Made by a program: the position numbers and the translations under genes. From Thermoplasmata archaeon (GTDB lineage: Archaea > Thermoplasmatota > Thermoplasmata > Thermoplasmatales > Thermoplasmataceae): 7,886 nt of DNA. Positions 1-5,245 of the stretch are shown one piece after another; positions within the stretch are counted from its first letter, which is position 1; every line of letters starts with the position of its first letter. The notes below the pieces were generated by a model that made no database searches, was not told the DNA's origin, and saw only the letters and a list, made by a program, of their open reading frames with translations. Location of the stretch: contig JAKBSB010000056.1 of assembly GCA_021845155.1 (NCBI GenBank), positions 1-7,886 on the forward strand. The letters are read 5' to 3'.

Positions 1-888
1 AATGGACTACAAACCAGTTATGATACACAGCAGGGATTTGTTATTCTGAAGAATGCATATGCACACTGGAATTACATAGCGATTGAGAACTCATCCCTCC
101 TGCAGACTCAGTATACAGATAACGCAACTCTTCACTGGATAGGCGGCCCATTGACTGGAACTTACACAGGTGTAAACAACATAACATCCACATGGAATAA
201 ATTCTTTGGTCTCTGGTCAGCAGTATGGTATTATACAGTCACGCCACCAGCTGTAACAGTCAATGGAAATACAGCAACGGTAATATCAAGCAACCAGTTC
301 ATTCTCACCCCGGTGGCCAATCAGACACAGACACAGTACCTGAACATAAGCTACACTCTTGACTATATGGTCAATGGAGGTAACTGGTCAATATATTCTG
401 AAACATGGCATATTGTTGGTGCTGGTTTCGTATCAGCCTCGGAGCAGTTTGTAAACAGCAATTATATTGAAAGCCTTGCATTCAGCCACTGGAACAACAT
501 AGCAATTGAAAACAACACAACTGTGATGCAGGAGTATGAACCCAATGCGACCCTTCACTGGGTAGGCGGTCCATTAAATGGAACTTATTCTGGTCTCTCA
601 GAGATAAATACAACCTGGAACAGGTTCTTTGGTCTCTGGTCAGCTGTCTGGTTCTATGCTGAATCCCCACCGGTTATAACCATCAGTGGAAACACGGCGA
701 ATGTCAATGCGACGGTACAGTTCATAGTTCAGAATGCAGCAAACACTTCACAGTTCAAGTATATCAATGTCTCATACGACATCATGTATTTCAACAACGG
801 ATTTTCTGCTAAAAGCGGAATGCCACAGTACATGATCTACAATGAAGTGTTCCATATAACGGGCAGCAATACAGTAAATAAACTATGA
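1..888 (+). CDS. Secreted/surface protein with tandem NTF2 (SnoaL)-like domains, 5' end outside window
   Basis: The frame is open from base 1, so the first in-frame ATG at 151 is internal and the gene begins upstream; 295 codons are visible. Two homologous units of about 141 residues follow each other. Each has a helix with HWN-x-IAIEN, then NATLHW-(I/V)-GGPL-(T/N)-GTY, a W-N-(K/R)-FFGLWSAVW segment, and beta strands ending in WHI-VG or FHI-TG. The order of a small helical start, the G-G-P...G-x-Y-x-G turn and W-x-(K/R)-F-F is what I know from NTF2/SnoaL-like folds. That assignment is inference; the duplication is seen directly. The protein is rich in Asn, Thr, Ser and aromatic residues, carries more than ten N-x-S/T sequons and has no Cys in the visible part, which suits an exported, glycosylated archaeal surface protein. 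There is no C-terminal membrane anchor, so any anchor or signal peptide must lie in the missing N-terminus. Its stop overlaps the next start (ATGA, 885-888). The ligand or enzymatic role is unknown. Confidence 0.8.
   Translation, partial: NGLQTSYDTQQGFVILKNAYAHWNYIAIENSSLLQTQYTDNATLHWIGGPLTGTYTGVNNITSTWNKFFGLWSAVWYYTVTPPAVTVNGNTATVISSNQFILTPVANQTQTQYLNISYTLDYMVNGGNWSIYSETWHIVGAGFVSASEQFVNSNYIESLAFSHWNNIAIENNTTVMQEYEPNATLHWVGGPLNGTYSGLSEINTTWNRFFGLWSAVWFYAESPPVITISGNTANVNATVQFIVQNAANTSQFKYINVSYDIMYFNNGFSAKSGMPQYMIYNEVFHITGSNTVNKL
55..885 (+). repeat. Tandem in-frame duplication, period 423 bp (141 codons)
   Basis: Unit 1 is about 55-477 and unit 2 about 478-885. Equivalent codons are exactly 423 bases apart: the CAC of HWN is at 64 and at 487, and the start of the FFGLWSAVW block is at 202 and at 625. 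A 20-base stretch in that block (202-221 and 625-644) is identical, while flanking codons have diverged. The upstream sequence resembles the linker before unit 2, so more units may lie left of the window. Confidence 0.85.
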
Positions 889-1256
889 ATGGAATCCACA
901 ACAACATTTATTTCATTCCATTTAATTTATCGGGGAATTTGTCAGTCACGGATTTTCAGAGCTCATTCAAGCGTCTGTTATGGTGGATATTCATATCAAC
1001 AAGAGGAGGAGAGATGAGAATCAAGATAATAAGATCACTGATTGAAGGTCCTAAAAACGCTAACAGGTTGAGTTCCAGTCTCGGCGTTAATTACCGTACA
1101 GTTGAACATCACATGAAGGTATTACTTTCAAACAACTTAGTCATGGTTCAGGGCGATGGTTACGGCAAGGTATACTTTCCAGGTCCTGTCCTGATCAACA
1201 ACATTAAAATACTTCAAGAAATATTTATAGCTGCAGGGATAGAGGGGGAGATTTAA
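885..1256 (+). CDS. Winged helix-turn-helix transcriptional regulator (ArsR-like)
   Basis: A 123-residue protein if the ATG overlapping the previous stop is used. The conserved part starts at about residue 28 (FKRLLWWIF) and runs through STRGGEMR (38-45) into the DNA-binding domain. A helix at 46-54 is followed by KNANRLSSSLGVNYRTVEHH (57-76), a typical helix-turn-helix with the recognition helix at about 69-82, and a beta wing at 86-98 (VMVQGDGYGKVYFPG). Archaeal regulators with LLWW-x-TRGG before the HTH commonly sit beside a small membrane protein, as here. The start is uncertain: residues 1-27 look non-conserved, and an in-frame TTG at 939 lies about 30 bases after a TATA-like tract (904-913), which would give a leaderless 105-residue form. 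The GGAGG before the ATG at 1014 encodes the conserved RGGE and is not a credible start signal. It probably acts as a transcription factor; target genes and signal are unknown. Confidence 0.8.
   Translation: MNGIHNNIYFIPFNLSGNLSVTDFQSSFKRLLWWIFISTRGGEMRIKIIRSLIEGPKNANRLSSSLGVNYRTVEHHMKVLLSNNLVMVQGDGYGKVYFPGPVLINNIKILQEIFIAAGIEGEI
888..922. promoter_or_regulatory. 8-bp perfect inverted repeat, possible operator
   Basis: AATGGAAT (888-895) and ATTCCATT (915-922) form exact inverted arms separated by 19 bases. They lie in the first codons of the regulator ORF, next to TATA-like tracts at 904-913 and 919-929. If the true regulator start is the TTG at 939, this would be an upstream operator, perhaps for autoregulation. 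It could be chance in AT-rich DNA. Confidence 0.25.
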
Positions 1257-1258
1257 CA

Positions 1259-1543
1259 ATGGGTCCGTTCTGGATAGCAAATCTTGTAATAATGTCGGTT
1301 TCTGTAATGATATTCGCCTTAATTCTCGTCTCTTACGTAAAAAGTTACTTAAAGTTCAGGGCAGGTTCATTCAGCAACATCATAGCCTTCAGCTCAATTC
1401 TCATGACGCAGGGAGTCATTGCGATAATCATATACTATTCACTTTCTCTTCATTTTGGATCCGGGCTTGCAGCTCTTCTCCTTGCAATAAATATAATTTC
1501 CCTGTCCGGGTATATTGTGCTTTACAGAGCACTTGAAATCTGA
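1259..1543 (+). CDS. Small three-helix membrane protein paired with wHTH regulator
   Basis: A 94-residue hydrophobic protein with three predicted membrane segments: about residues 5-26 (ANLVIMSVSVMIFALILVSY), 40-61 and 68-89. A short basic loop (KSYLKFRAGS, 28-37) lies between the first two, which would put that loop in the cytoplasm. The ATG is two bases after the regulator's TAA, and a purine-rich GGGGGAG (1244-1250) serves as Shine-Dalgarno, so the two are almost certainly cotranscribed. Size, topology and neighbourhood resemble the small membrane proteins (DUF7521-like) found beside wHTH genes in haloarchaea; this is recalled family knowledge and not confirmed. A plausible but unproven role is a membrane partner that senses a signal and holds or releases the regulator. 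No catalytic motif is visible. Confidence 0.75.
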   Translation: MGPFWIANLVIMSVSVMIFALILVSYVKSYLKFRAGSFSNIIAFSSILMTQGVIAIIIYYSLSLHFGSGLAALLLAINIISLSGYIVLYRALEI

Positions 1544-1550
1544 ATTGTTA

Positions 1551-1560
1551 CCTTTTTTCG
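1551..1560 (+). terminator. Oligo-T terminator after the wHTH/membrane gene pair
   Basis: A run of six T (1553-1558) lies 10 bases after the stop at 1541-1543, without a strong stem. Short oligo-T tracts are enough for archaeal RNA polymerase termination, so this probably ends the 885-1543 transcript. Confidence 0.45.
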
Positions 1561-1596
1561 GGATAAAATTACTGCTGGGAATATCATAACAGTGAA

Positions 1597-1607
1597 TTCT
1601 AAAATAA
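1597..1607 (+). promoter_or_regulatory. TATA-like box for the asd-aspartokinase operon
   Basis: TTCTAAAATAA is centred about 30 bases before the ATG at 1633, the spacing of leaderless archaeal promoters. ATAAAATTA at 1563-1571 is an alternative box. Either would serve the asd operon. Transcription start is inferred, not seen. Confidence 0.4.
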
Positions 1608-1632
1608 CAGAACCCAATGGGAAGCACGTCAC

Positions 1633-1716
1633 ATGCTATCAGATAAAGTTTCACAGCGCCATTGGAGTTTAAGGTATTACGATTCTGCAGGTCCAGTAAA
1701 TTGGGAGATGATATGA
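1633..1716 (+). CDS. Candidate 27-codon leader ORF upstream of asd
   Basis: An ATG at 1633 opens a 27-residue frame (begins MLSDKVSQRHW, ends VNWEMI) whose TGA at 1714-1716 overlaps the ATG of asd at 1713 as ATGA. A TATA-like box sits about 30 bases upstream, so the ORF could be translated from a leaderless mRNA and coupled to asd. That would fit asd itself having a Shine-Dalgarno, a feature mostly of internal genes in such archaea. There is no run of Thr, Lys or Met codons, so classical attenuation is not suggested. It resembles no protein I know, and it may be a chance frame in a 5' leader. Confidence 0.25.
   Translation: MLSDKVSQRHWSLRYYDSAGPVNWEMI
1703..1712 (+). promoter_or_regulatory. 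Shine-Dalgarno deciding the asd start
   Basis: GGGAGATGAT lies just before ATG ATG at 1713 and 1716 and resembles the archaeal GGAGGTGAT consensus. It favours one of these ATGs over the upstream in-frame TTG at 1662, whose extra 17 residues (MEFKVLRFCRSSKLGDD) do not look like a dehydrogenase N-terminus. Confidence 0.6.
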
Positions 1717-2765
1717 TGGAAAAGAGGAATGCAGTTATACTGGGTGCAAGTGGACTTGTGGGGCAGAGATTCTGTCAGATGCTGTCAAATCACCCTTTTT
1801 TCAATATCACGGGACTTTTTGGCGGTTCTACAAGCGACGGAAAAAGACTCGTAGACGTGCTGAAAATACCGGAACACTCCATTTCCGATCCAGAACTTCT
1901 CCGGAAAAGGATAGACCATCTCGATGTGGACGCGATAAGCAAACTCGATCCAGATATTGTTTTTAGTGCTCTCCCAAACGATCTGGCCAGAGAAATAGAA
2001 ATGGAACTTGCGTCCCTGAATTTCAAGGTCTTTACAAATGCCTCTGCCAACAGGATGATGGAGAGTGTTCCTCTTGTGGTTCCGGAGGTGAATCATGAAT
2101 GCCTGGAAACTGTCAGGGGAAAACATGGTTTCATTGTTGCAAACGGAAACTGCAGTTCCATAGGACTGGCCCTGTCCCTGAAGCCTGTCATGAAGTTCGG
2201 CATAAGTGAGGTAAACGTTACCACATTCCAGGCAGCAAGTGGTGCAGGTTACCCGGGTGTACCATCGCTGGACATAATGGACAATCTGGTACCATACATT
2301 TCACAGGAGGAGGAAAAAATATCACAGGAGATACCGAAGATGTTTGGCACGTATGAATCCGGCCACATCAGGAATTCAGAAATAAAGGTATTTCCGACAT
2401 GTGTCCGGGTACCCGTTAGGGATTCACATCTTGAGGTTGTACAGGCAACTCTGGGCCAGGATGTTGAGGAGTATGAAGTACTTGAATCCTTCAGGAATTT
2501 CAGGTCACTGCCTCAGGAGATGAAGCTACCTTCTGCTCCGGAAAATCCTGTAATATTGAGATCTGAGGAGAACAGGCCACAGCCATCCCTCGATTCCATG
2601 GCCGGTTCCTCTGAAAGATCAAGAGGGATGTCCGCAACAGTGGGAAGGGTAAAGCTTTCCGACAGTAGATTACGGTATGTCACCCTTTCACACAACACCA
2701 TAAGGGGAGCGGCTGGGGGGTCAGTTCTGAATGCGGAGTTAATGTTTAAAATGGGGTGGATCTGA
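1713..2765 (+). CDS. asd: Aspartate-semialdehyde dehydrogenase
   Basis: It converts L-aspartyl-4-phosphate with NADPH to L-aspartate-4-semialdehyde, the branch point to threonine, methionine and lysine (and, in many archaea, a precursor of dehydroquinate). The protein has 350 residues, normal for the archaeal/fungal type. The N-terminal Rossmann motif is GASGLVGQ (residues 11-18). The catalytic cysteine is Cys147 in ANGNCSSIGL. The substrate and dimer region reads QAASGAGYPGV (173-183), followed by the SLDIMDNLVPYI helix. RVPVRDSH (232-239) supplies the active-site arginine and the His239 base. A C-terminal IRGAAGG (330-336) is typical of the group. Minor departures are NGNC where NPNC is usual and SHLE where GHTE is usual; the key Cys, Arg and His are kept, so it should be active. 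Start at 1713 or 1716 by Shine-Dalgarno position. Its TGA abuts the aspartokinase ATG with no gap, so the two consecutive steps are one operon. Confidence 0.95.
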   Translation: MMEKRNAVILGASGLVGQRFCQMLSNHPFFNITGLFGGSTSDGKRLVDVLKIPEHSISDPELLRKRIDHLDVDAISKLDPDIVFSALPNDLAREIEMELASLNFKVFTNASANRMMESVPLVVPEVNHECLETVRGKHGFIVANGNCSSIGLALSLKPVMKFGISEVNVTTFQAASGAGYPGVPSLDIMDNLVPYISQEEEKISQEIPKMFGTYESGHIRNSEIKVFPTCVRVPVRDSHLEVVQATLGQDVEEYEVLESFRNFRSLPQEMKLPSAPENPVILRSEENRPQPSLDSMAGSSERSRGMSATVGRVKLSDSRLRYVTLSHNTIRGAAGGSVLNAELMFKMGWI

Positions 2766-3686
2766 ATGGAACCAAAAAAAATCAAGGTGATGAAATTCGG
2801 GGGGTCATGCCTTGCTGATGCAGATGGATTTTCAAGGGTTGTTGAGATCATATCAGATGATAGTGACTGCATTATTGTTATGAGCGCTCTGAAGGGTGTA
2901 ACCAGCTCAATAATCGGGTATATGAGTCAGTCCCCGGGAAAAATAGACATGAGTGGCCTTTCAGACTTTCTCTTCAAGAGGCATATGGAGATAGCGGAAT
3001 TGGCACTTAAGGGTGTTTTTCTCAACAATTACCGCAGAGATCTGAAATCATCACTGGAGAGAATGGAGAAACTTGAACTGATCATGTCAGGTAATGCGGA
3101 AAAACCGGAGAGAATATCGGCATTTCTTCAGAGTTTCGGAGAAAGACTTTCAGTGGATCTCACAGTTGCAGCTCTAAGGCAGGCTGGAAAATCAGCAGTG
3201 GGGTATCAGGCTGACGATCTTGGTGTAATAACTGAGGGAGATTACCTCAACGGGATTGTTTCCATTGAAAAAACTGCCCTGAATATCAGGGATACCCTGA
3301 TAAAGGACGTGATGTACGGTAAAATACCAGTAATTACAGGCTATATAGGAAGAAACACGAAGGGAGAAACAACCCTTCTAGGCAGGGATGGAAGCGACTA
3401 TACCGCATCTGTTGTTGCATCATGCGTGGGTTCCATGAATCTTACCCTGTGGAAAGATGTGGATGGAATAATGACCGGTGATCCGAAAGACCAGGTTGCT
3501 TGCAGGGTCCTGAGGAACTTATCGTACGATCAGGCTGAAAAGATATCCCTGGGAGGTGCAAAAATTGTGCATCCCCTTGCAGTATCTCAGGCAAGAAAGG
3601 AGATGGTGAGCATAAGGGTAAGGAGTGTGTATGATCCGTTCTCTGATGGTACTTTGATTGAAGATGATGGTTTCAGGCAACCCTGA
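2766..3686 (+). CDS. lysC: Aspartokinase, catalytic domain only (no ACT domains)
   Basis: It phosphorylates L-aspartate with ATP, the first step before asd. The amino-acid-kinase fold is evident from KFGGS (10-14), VMSALKGVTSSII (38-50), SFGERLS (123-129), the ITGYIGR...TLLGRDGSDYTA segment (190-214), LWKDVDGIMTGDP (228-240) and GGAKIVHP (263-270). The last part, VRSVYDPFSDGTLI (285-298), is the usual end of the catalytic domain. The protein stops at 306 residues, whereas feedback-regulated aspartokinases are usually about 400-470 residues with two C-terminal ACT domains. I find no continuation in any frame after the stop, so the short form appears genuine. It would lack the classical lysine/threonine allosteric site. 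GRDGSD replaces the usual GRGGSD. The ATG directly follows the asd stop, with GGGGTGGAT (2753-2761) as Shine-Dalgarno, so the two are translationally linked. Confidence 0.92.
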   Translation: MEPKKIKVMKFGGSCLADADGFSRVVEIISDDSDCIIVMSALKGVTSSIIGYMSQSPGKIDMSGLSDFLFKRHMEIAELALKGVFLNNYRRDLKSSLERMEKLELIMSGNAEKPERISAFLQSFGERLSVDLTVAALRQAGKSAVGYQADDLGVITEGDYLNGIVSIEKTALNIRDTLIKDVMYGKIPVITGYIGRNTKGETTLLGRDGSDYTASVVASCVGSMNLTLWKDVDGIMTGDPKDQVACRVLRNLSYDQAEKISLGGAKIVHPLAVSQARKEMVSIRVRSVYDPFSDGTLIEDDGFRQP

Positions 3687-3692
3687 TCATTT

Positions 3693-3703
3693 AAAGGAGG
3701 TTA
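3693..3703 (+). other. Orphan Shine-Dalgarno-like motif after aspartokinase
   Basis: AAAGGAGGTTA is a near-perfect anti-16S match seven bases after the aspartokinase stop, but no start codon opens a frame within reach; the next ATG, at 3724, stops after two codons. It may be the relic of a third operon gene that was lost, or chance. Confidence 0.3.
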
Positions 3704-3730
3704 CAGGTCTCAGGAACTTTCAGGATGAAA

Positions 3731-3742
3731 TAGTTTTAAAAC
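3731..3742 (+). promoter_or_regulatory. TATA-like box before the truncated Fe-S gene
   Basis: TAGTTTTAAAAC, preceded by a purine-rich GATGAAA, is centred about 38 bases before the ATG at 3775. This would give a transcript with a leader of about 10 bases. Confidence 0.4.
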
Positions 3743-3774
3743 CATCATTTCACGGTTTATCATACTGACCCATT

Positions 3775-3891
3775 ATGGGAAAAGATGACCCCGAATCAGG
3801 ACAACTGATGGACAGAATTGAATCAGAAACTGAAAGGTGCATGAACTGCGGTCTCTGCGAAAGTGTCGGTAATTCAAATGCACTGGCTTAA
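3775..3891 (+). pseudogene. 5' fragment of an Fe-S (4Fe-4S cluster) protein
   Basis: A 38-codon frame starts at an ATG behind a plausible promoter. Residues 22-31 read CMNCGLCESV, the opening C-x2-C-x2-C of a 4Fe-4S binding motif that should continue x3-C-P. At that point (about base 3868) the sequence turns into GNSNALA and a stop, so the fourth cysteine and the rest of the protein are missing. The N-terminal layout (about 20 charged residues, then the cluster motif) is like Fe-S subunits of glycolate-oxidase or heterodisulfide-reductase-like proteins; the exact family cannot be named from 31 residues. What lies just downstream is the truncated end of a minus-strand vapC, so a deletion or insertion probably fused two broken genes here. 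A functional 38-residue three-cysteine peptide is the less likely alternative. Confidence 0.6.
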
Positions 3892-3927
3892 ACGCATGTA
3901 CTCAAAGTACCTACACGATAAGCTCTT

Positions 3928-4135
3928 TCATATATATTTTGAGGCGTCTCTCATCTGTAGCCTATTATATCTAAGGGCATTAATGACCTCATAAGGCATC
4001 AGCTGAACAGAATAGAGCGTTACTTTGCCATTCAGATAATCCTCAAGTAATTGTAAAGATATGTCGGTGTTCCTCATCAACGAACCATTTTACCACGACT
4101 GAGGCATCAGGTACTATGTTCCCTGGTCTCTCCAT
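3928..4135 (-). pseudogene. vapC: Degraded VapC (PIN-domain) toxin: frameshifted and lacking its C-terminal half
   Basis: VapC toxins are PIN-domain RNases. Reading from the ATG at 4135, MERPGNIVPDASVVVKWF leads into VDEEH, the canonical PIN start with its first acidic residue (DAS). The frame then goes wrong and stops at 4043-4045. An extra base near 4066-4067 explains this: in the next frame, from 4065, the protein resumes as DISLQLLEDYLNGKVTLYSV, then QLMPYEVINALRYN, the typical second PIN segment with the acidic residue of YEV. This frame stops at 3928-3930. Together 68 residues remain of about 130 usual, and the C-terminal acidic residues are absent. The start overlaps the end of vapB by 22 bases, as expected for a coupled pair. 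It should be inactive. Confidence 0.75.
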
Positions 4136-4363
4136 TTCCTTATTTCCTCTGTGGAATTCCATCCTCGTGATGACTTGCGGACCTTTGCGGCTATTGCAAT
4201 ACCCTCCGCTATCTCGTTTCTGTTAATTGTAAGTCTTTTAGACTCCTCCTCCGTTATTCGCCTGATTACAGATTCTCTGTTCACATCGCTCCAGTTGATA
4301 CAAGAAAATTTTTTTCATTTTTTCTTTTGTTTCCTTATCAATCCTGGCGGTTATAATCTCCAT
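4114..4363 (-). pseudogene. vapB: VapB-type antitoxin broken by a +1 frameshift in an A7 tract
   Basis: The ATG at 4363 gives MEIITARIDKETKEKMKK, an antitoxin N-terminus with the beta strand and first helix of a ribbon-helix-helix DNA-binding domain. The mRNA then has seven A (plus-strand T7, 4309-4315). With six A the frame would continue FSCINWSDVNRESVIRRI, finishing the DNA-binding domain, then a charged helical tail ending STEEIRKWRDQGT and a stop at 4114-4116. This totals 82 residues, a normal size. As written, the frame instead ends after 24 wrong residues. A single-base homopolymer error or slippage could restore it, but the partner vapC is also broken, so real decay is more likely. 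The intact protein would have neutralised VapC and repressed its own promoter. Confidence 0.75.
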
Positions 4364-4368
4364 AACAT

Positions 4369-4398
4369 GTAATACCAATTGGTAATACAAATATTGCA
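4369..4398 (-). promoter_or_regulatory. vapBC operator palindrome and promoter
   Basis: TACCAATTGGTA (4373-4384) is a perfect 12-base palindrome inside a 7-base direct repeat, GTAATAC, at 4369-4375 and 4382-4388. It lies 10 bases upstream of the vapB start on the minus strand. A TATA-like AATATTT (plus 4390-4396) sits about 30 bases before the ATG, so the transcript would be leaderless and the palindrome between TATA box and start. This is the usual place for an autorepressor site of a ribbon-helix-helix antitoxin. It appears intact although the genes are not. Confidence 0.55.
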
Positions 4399-4600
4399 CT
4401 CAGCAAAGGGCAGTTATGTCCCGTGTATTAATACTGCTGCAAATTTTTTTTCATTTTTATGCTGTCCAGGTTACAATTCTACCATCATCTGTTATTATTC
4501 TTAGTATCCATAACAGATCTCTTCTCTAAAGTTCGTATATTTGCGTCTTAAGGTGGTAAGTCCAGAAGACTGCTCTAAACAGCCCGAAAAATGGGCATAT
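4391..4600. other. Gap between vapBC remnant and hydrolase: no gene recognised
   Basis: No credible gene is seen here. A T8 tract followed by CATTTTT (4444-4457) resembles the T-rich stretch inside vapB (4309-4321) and may be chance. On the minus strand a short open stretch ends ILRIITDDGRIVTWTA before a stop (about 4464-4511). It looks protein-like but is too short to assign; it may be the tail of another decayed gene. Confidence 0.3.
4579..4596 (-). terminator. Weak stem with T5 after the hydrolase gene
   Basis: On the minus strand GCCC-ATTTTTC-GGGC begins within 10 bases of the hydrolase stop. The 4-bp GC stem with a T-rich loop is weak as a hairpin, but the T5 tract alone may act as an archaeal terminator. 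Confidence 0.3.
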
Positions 4601-5230
4601 TCAACTGAATTTCTTCAGGAATTTTTCCGAAAGAGAGAAAAACTCTTCTGGGTTATGAAGATATGCAGGATGCCCGGCTCCTTTGATTATTTCAAGTTCA
4701 GATCCATTTACTGCCTTTGAATATATTTTTCCGAGATCAGGAGAGATAACACTGTCTTCTGACCCCCAGATAAAAAGAACAGGTTTTTCAATTTTTTTCA
4801 TTCTATTCTCTTCATTTTCAACCCAGGCAGGAGCAACTGCAATAACTCCATCCACTTTCTGGGGGAAGTCAAGGATTGAACGCATAACAATGCCACCTCC
4901 CATTGAAGCACCCAAAAGAAATGCATGATCCAGTCCGGATGCCGCCAAGTAATCATTTACCAGTTTTGATCCATTAGTTATTTTTCCTCTATCAATCCCG
5001 TATTTTTCCGATGATGGTGACTTCCCAAAGCCGGGATAGTCTATTGCATATACATTAAAACCCAGTCTGGAAAAATGATCGAAAACTCCTATATCTTCCC
5101 AGTTTTTAGAGGTAAACGCCCACCCGTGGAGAAGAAGCATATTCTTCTTATTTTCACTGTTATGGTATTTTCTTTGAAATATCTGTGAACCGGCAACGTT
5201 GATTTCTTCTTCAATAACCTTTACTTCCAT
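4601..5230 (-). CDS. Alpha/beta hydrolase, ABHD14-like
   Basis: A 209-residue soluble serine hydrolase with no signal peptide. The oxyanion-hole motif is LLLHGW (32-37). The nucleophile elbow is GASMGG with Ser109. The acid is Asp159 in IWGSEDSV and the base is His187 in GAGHPAY, so the triad is complete. YAIDYPGFGKS (61-71) is the usual strand-turn before the cap. The protein lacks a long cap insertion. Its size, the early LHG-W-x5-W pattern and the ending GAGHP-x-YL-x-x-P-E-E-F closely follow human ABHD14A/B, small hydrolases for which ester cleavage and lysine deacetylase activity have been described. The relation is from memory. The substrate here is unknown; a small ester or acyl group is a fair guess. 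It is transcribed alone, opposite to its right-hand neighbour, from a probably leaderless promoter covered by an inverted repeat. Confidence 0.88.
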   Translation of the reverse strand: MEVKVIEEEINVAGSQIFQRKYHNSENKKNMLLLHGWAFTSKNWEDIGVFDHFSRLGFNVYAIDYPGFGKSPSSEKYGIDRGKITNGSKLVNDYLAASGLDHAFLLGASMGGGIVMRSILDFPQKVDGVIAVAPAWVENEENRMKKIEKPVLFIWGSEDSVISPDLGKIYSKAVNGSELEIIKGAGHPAYLHNPEEFFSLSEKFLKKFS

Positions 5231-5245
5231 GCCTGTTTATGTAAT

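Noticed and set aside
1005..1016. GGAGG followed by ATG as the regulator start
   Set aside because: The bases encode the conserved RGGE-M of the family, and starting there would remove the conserved LLWW-x-TRGG segment.
1662..1712. TTG-initiated 17-residue N-terminal extension of asd
   Set aside because: Not dehydrogenase-like, and a Shine-Dalgarno sits directly before the ATGs at 1713/1716.
4151..4372. 73-codon plus-strand ORF
   Set aside because: It is antisense to the vapB/vapC remnants, whose minus-strand reading matches known families; the plus reading has no recognisable features.
4304..4457. Repeated T7-8 CATTTTT tracts as terminators or a repeat family
   Set aside because: One lies within vapB codons for Met-Lys-Lys and a similar one within the hydrolase (4788-4801); Lys-rich codons explain them better.
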